Source of the DNA: Bacteroidota bacterium
Lineage (GTDB): Bacteria > Bacteroidota > Bacteroidia > Sphingobacteriales > Sphingobacteriaceae
DNA length: 34,378 bases
NCBI GenBank assembly: GCA_013287375.1
Contig: JABDDX010000021.1
Location: forward strand, 1-34,378
Direction of reading: 5' to 3'
Positions 31,604 through 34,378 of the stretch are shown in pieces (position 1 is the stretch's first letter; each line of letters starts with the position of its first letter). The position numbers and the translations under genes are program-made. The notes beneath the pieces were generated by a model. The model worked only from the letters and a program-made list of their open reading frames with translations, was not told where the DNA came from and did not search any database.

Positions 31604-33325
31604 ATGGGTAATAAACAATCAGCACAGAAAGCTGCGCCTGGAAATAATCAGCCTGATGGTAAAAAGCTGCTTCTTTTTAAGTGGTTATCAATTCTAACAC
31701 CCTTCCTTTTTTTGATTTTATTGGAGATCATACTACGGATATTCAGCTATGGTCATAACACTGATCTGTTTGTTAAATATCCGCCAAACGAGAATTACCT
31801 GGTGATGAATTACTATGCGTCCGACAAGTTTTTCCCGGATACACTGGATGCTACCAAAGGCAATCAGGAAATCTTCGCTATTAATAAAGCACCTAACACT
31901 TTCCGGATATTTGTACTGGGTGAGTCGACTACACTAGGGTTTCCTTTCCGCCCAAATGGCTCATTCCATCGCTGGTTACAATACAGGTTAATGCATATGT
32001 ACCCGGATAAAAATTTCGAGGTCATCAACCTATCATTAACTGCGGTCAACTCCTATACAGTACTCGATTTTGGTAAGCAACTGGCGCAATATCAACCCGA
32101 TGCGGTACTAATTTATACAGGGCATAATGAATATTATGGGGCATTGGGTGTAGGTTCAACAACTTACGTAGGCAGTAACCGTTTTTTGCTGCAAACACTT
32201 GTTAAATTGCGGGAGCTTAAAGTGGTGCAGCTATTTAATAACTTCATTAAAAAGGCAGTTGCGGTATTTGCCAAAAAGCCAAGCGGCGATCGCCAATCCC
32301 TAATGCAAGATATGGCCGCGCGCCAGCATATTATATATGGCTCGGCAGATTACCAGGCAGGTATCAACCAGTTTACAGAAAACATGACTGAGCTATGCCG
32401 CACACTGAATGATGAAAAGATCCCCGTTTTTTTGAGTAATGTTGTGAGCAATGAAAAGGATCTGCCGCCTTTTATTTCCGAAGGTGATGGTCCCGGATCA
32501 GCAAACTGGAATTATGCGCAAGGTCAGCTCGCTTATAAAGACTCAAGCTTTAATAAGGCCAAACAATATTTTGATAAAGCGCGAGAACTGGACGAACTAC
32601 GTTTCCGTGCGCCAGAAGCGATCAATACTTCCATAAATAAAATAACATCCCAGTTTCCTTATGTTCATTTGGTTGACTCTAAAAGCATATTTGAAAAGTA
32701 TTCGCCGCATGGCATAATCGGTTCTGAAACTATTGAGGAGCATGTTCATCCTGATCTATTAGGCTACGCCATTATGTCTGAGGCATTTTATCAAGCCATA
32801 CAAAAACAACAGCTTATCAAATTTAAGCCTGAACGCGAAATTACCTTTGAACAGTTACAGCAGGAAATGCCGATCACCAAACTGGATACCTTAAACGGCA
32901 AGTATCAAATGATCATGCTGAAAACCGAGTGGCCATTTAACCAGCCAATATCAAAACAATTTAAGGTTGAAAACAGCATTGAAGGTACACTAGCTACCAA
33001 AGTAGCGCTAGGCCATACCGGGTGGACAAACGCCATGGGCGAACTATTCCGATATGATCAAAAAAATAATAACAATGCAGGCGCTTTAAAGGTTGCTGAA
33101 GCCATGGTACTGCAATACCCGGTTGATGAAGATTTTTACAATTATGCCGGTAATTTAAATATGGTACTGAAAAATTACGGGCAAGCGGCATTTTACTATC
33201 GTAAATTATTTATGCTTAATAATAATCCGCAGGTTGCACAAACGGTATATCAGCTATATCTGAAAGCGGGCGATTCCGTTAATGCATTAAAGTTTAAGCA
33301 ATATGCTACAACCGCCAACCCTTAA
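31604..33325 (+). CDS. Membrane-anchored SGNH/GDSL-type hydrolase with TPR-like segments
   Basis: The 573-residue protein has a basic N-terminus and one membrane segment (about 25-47). An SGNH hydrolase domain follows, with nucleophile Ser108 (VLGESTTLGFPF), Asn175 (YTGHNEYYG, the block III Asn) and the late His in EEHVHPDLLGY (His382, with Asp384). Between blocks III and V lies a TPR-like unit (about 300-335, NWNYAQGQLAYKDSSFNKAKQYF split across it). The C-terminal part (about 480-570) has further TPR-like helices (EDFYNYAGNLNMVLKNYGQAA). Such proteins usually remove or add acyl groups on cell-envelope glycans. The substrate is unknown. Confidence 0.85.
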   Translation: MGNKQSAQKAAPGNNQPDGKKLLLFKWLSILTPFLFLILLEIILRIFSYGHNTDLFVKYPPNENYLVMNYYASDKFFPDTLDATKGNQEIFAINKAPNTFRIFVLGESTTLGFPFRPNGSFHRWLQYRLMHMYPDKNFEVINLSLTAVNSYTVLDFGKQLAQYQPDAVLIYTGHNEYYGALGVGSTTYVGSNRFLLQTLVKLRELKVVQLFNNFIKKAVAVFAKKPSGDRQSLMQDMAARQHIIYGSADYQAGINQFTENMTELCRTLNDEKIPVFLSNVVSNEKDLPPFISEGDGPGSANWNYAQGQLAYKDSSFNKAKQYFDKARELDELRFRAPEAINTSINKITSQFPYVHLVDSKSIFEKYSPHGIIGSETIEEHVHPDLLGYAIMSEAFYQAIQKQQLIKFKPEREITFEQLQQEMPITKLDTLNGKYQMIMLKTEWPFNQPISKQFKVENSIEGTLATKVALGHTGWTNAMGELFRYDQKNNNNAGALKVAEAMVLQYPVDEDFYNYAGNLNMVLKNYGQAAFYYRKLFMLNNNPQVAQTVYQLYLKAGDSVNALKFKQYATTANP

Positions 33326-33361
33326 TTTTTTCTTTTCAAACACTTAATTCCCTTATTTCCC

Positions 33362-33369
33362 TACTTTTG
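33362..33369 (+). promoter_or_regulatory. -7 box of the DHS-like gene
   Basis: TACTTTTG matches TAnnTTTG, 23 nt before the start codon at 33393. Confidence 0.6.
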
Positions 33370-33392
33370 CAGCTCGACAACAAAAAATAACT

Positions 33393-34373
33393 ATGAGTAC
33401 TACAAGAGGACCTATATCTCAGTTTATTGAAAGAAACTACCTGCATTTTAACGCGGCAGCGTTGATGGATGCAGCCAAAGGATACGAAACGCATCTGCTT
33501 GAAGGTGGCAAAATGATGGTAACCTTAGCCGGAGCCATGAGTACTGCCGAATTGGGTATTTCGCTTGCAGAGATGATCCGTGAAGGTAAGATCGACATTA
33601 TTTCCTGTACCGGCGCCAACCTGGAAGAGGATATCATGAACCTGGTAGCGCATTCGCACTACAAACGTGTGCCGCATTACCGTGATTTGAGCCCACAGGA
33701 TGAATGGGATTTGTTAGAGAATCACTACAACCGTGTAACCGATACCTGTATCCCTGAGGAAGAAGCGTTCCGTCGTTTGCAAAAACATATCCATAAATTA
33801 TGGAAAGATGCTGATACAGCAGGTGAGCGTTATTTCCCGCATGAGTATATGTACAAAATGTTGTTAAGCGGTGATTTGGAGCAATACTATGAGATCGATC
33901 CAAAAAACTCATGGATGCTGGCTGCTGCCGAAAAGAATTTGCCAATTGTGGTACCGGGATGGGAAGACTCAACCATGGGTAACATCTTCGCATCATACCT
34001 TATAAAAGGTGAGCTTAAAGCTACTACCATGAAGAGTGGTATTGAGTATATGGCTTGGTTGGCTGATTGGTATGTGAAAAACTCATCAGGCAAAGGAATT
34101 GGTTTCTTTCAGATAGGTGGTGGTATTGCCGGTGACTTCCCGATTTGTGTTGTGCCGATGCTTTACCAGGATATGGAAATGCCTGAAATCCCATTCTGGA
34201 GTTATTTCTGCCAAATATCCGACTCAACTACCTCTTACGGTTCATACTCAGGAGCGGTACCAAACGAGAAAATTACATGGGGTAAATTAGATATCCATAC
34301 ACCAAAATTTATTGTGGAATCTGACGCAACTATTGTTGCGCCTCTGATTTTTGCCTGGTTATTAAAACAATAA
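33393..34373 (+). CDS. Deoxyhypusine-synthase-like protein (probably polyamine metabolism)
   Basis: This 326-residue protein matches the DHS family: TLAGAMSTAELG (44-55), ISCTGANLEEDIM, VVPGWEDSTMGNIF and GGIAGDF, with YGSYSGAVPNEKITWGKLD near the end. The Lys in WGK (Lys298) corresponds to the catalytic Lys that forms the imine with the aminobutyl group in eukaryotic DHS. DHS modifies eIF5A, which bacteria lack. Bacterial relatives have been linked to polyamine synthesis (homospermidine or spermidine formation), and this is the likelier role. The gene is complete, ending 5 bp before the window edge. Confidence 0.9.
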   Translation: MSTTRGPISQFIERNYLHFNAAALMDAAKGYETHLLEGGKMMVTLAGAMSTAELGISLAEMIREGKIDIISCTGANLEEDIMNLVAHSHYKRVPHYRDLSPQDEWDLLENHYNRVTDTCIPEEEAFRRLQKHIHKLWKDADTAGERYFPHEYMYKMLLSGDLEQYYEIDPKNSWMLAAAEKNLPIVVPGWEDSTMGNIFASYLIKGELKATTMKSGIEYMAWLADWYVKNSSGKGIGFFQIGGGIAGDFPICVVPMLYQDMEMPEIPFWSYFCQISDSTTSYGSYSGAVPNEKITWGKLDIHTPKFIVESDATIVAPLIFAWLLKQ

Positions 34374-34378
34374 TCTTT

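Overview
The window comes from a Bacteroidota chromosome, most likely Sphingobacteriaceae (Mucilaginibacter- or Pedobacter-like). The evidence is a SusC/RagA receptor, a GldD gliding lipoprotein, a Caps_synth glycosyltransferase, a WG-repeat protein, a deoxyhypusine-synthase-like enzyme, and repeated TAnnTTTG (-7) promoter boxes placed just before start codons. The family assignment is inference; the phylum is well supported. No tRNA, rRNA, CRISPR array, transposase or prophage gene was recognised.

Layout. 1-2.4 kb (minus strand): a ROK-type regulator followed 39 bp later by a SusC-like outer-membrane receptor that runs off the left edge, probably the start of a glycan-uptake locus. 2.5-4.7 kb (minus): DNA polymerase IV, then an ArsR repressor / AHSA1 (SRPBCC) pair with a clear palindromic operator over its promoter. 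4.75-5.95 kb (plus): a tight three-gene operon of CsaA-like tRNA-binding protein, SdpI-like membrane protein and TadA-like deaminase. 6-8.4 kb: an AT-rich accessory stretch with a small DUF3592-like membrane protein, a repeat-filled gap and a MACPF-domain lipoprotein. 8.6-10.3 kb (plus): Mn-type superoxide dismutase and an MDR oxidoreductase.

10.7-12.5 kb: an ECF sigma factor and a two-TM putative anti-sigma (minus), divergent from a three-TM membrane protein (plus). Both divergent units are preceded by the same bipartite motif, TGTAACCTC-N12-GTAGTCATA. I read this as the promoter of the sigma factor itself, giving an autoregulated sigma factor plus a target gene. 12.5-14.3 kb (minus): sensor kinase overlapping a DinB-fold protein. 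14.7-17.7 kb (plus): WG-repeat protein and glutamyl-tRNA synthetase. 18.2-22.6 kb (minus): TPR protein, phosphosulfolactate synthase-like protein, secreted unknown, shikimate dehydrogenase and GldD. 22.8-26.1 kb (plus): ALDH7-type dehydrogenase and a secreted subtilase. 26.3-27.1 kb (minus): glycosyltransferase. 27.3-28.3 kb (plus): PDH E1 beta. 28.5-31.4 kb: SirB1-like protein, SAM methyltransferase and a surface-antigen beta-barrel. 31.6-34.4 kb (plus): membrane-anchored SGNH hydrolase and DHS-like enzyme.

Most of the window is ordinary housekeeping sequence. The intergenic gaps are heavily populated by long-armed imperfect palindromes of at least three families, some with paired changes that preserve the stem. 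The observations most worth following are the duplicated ECF promoter, the MACPF lipoprotein, the palindrome families and the very short 5' leaders implied by the -7 box positions.
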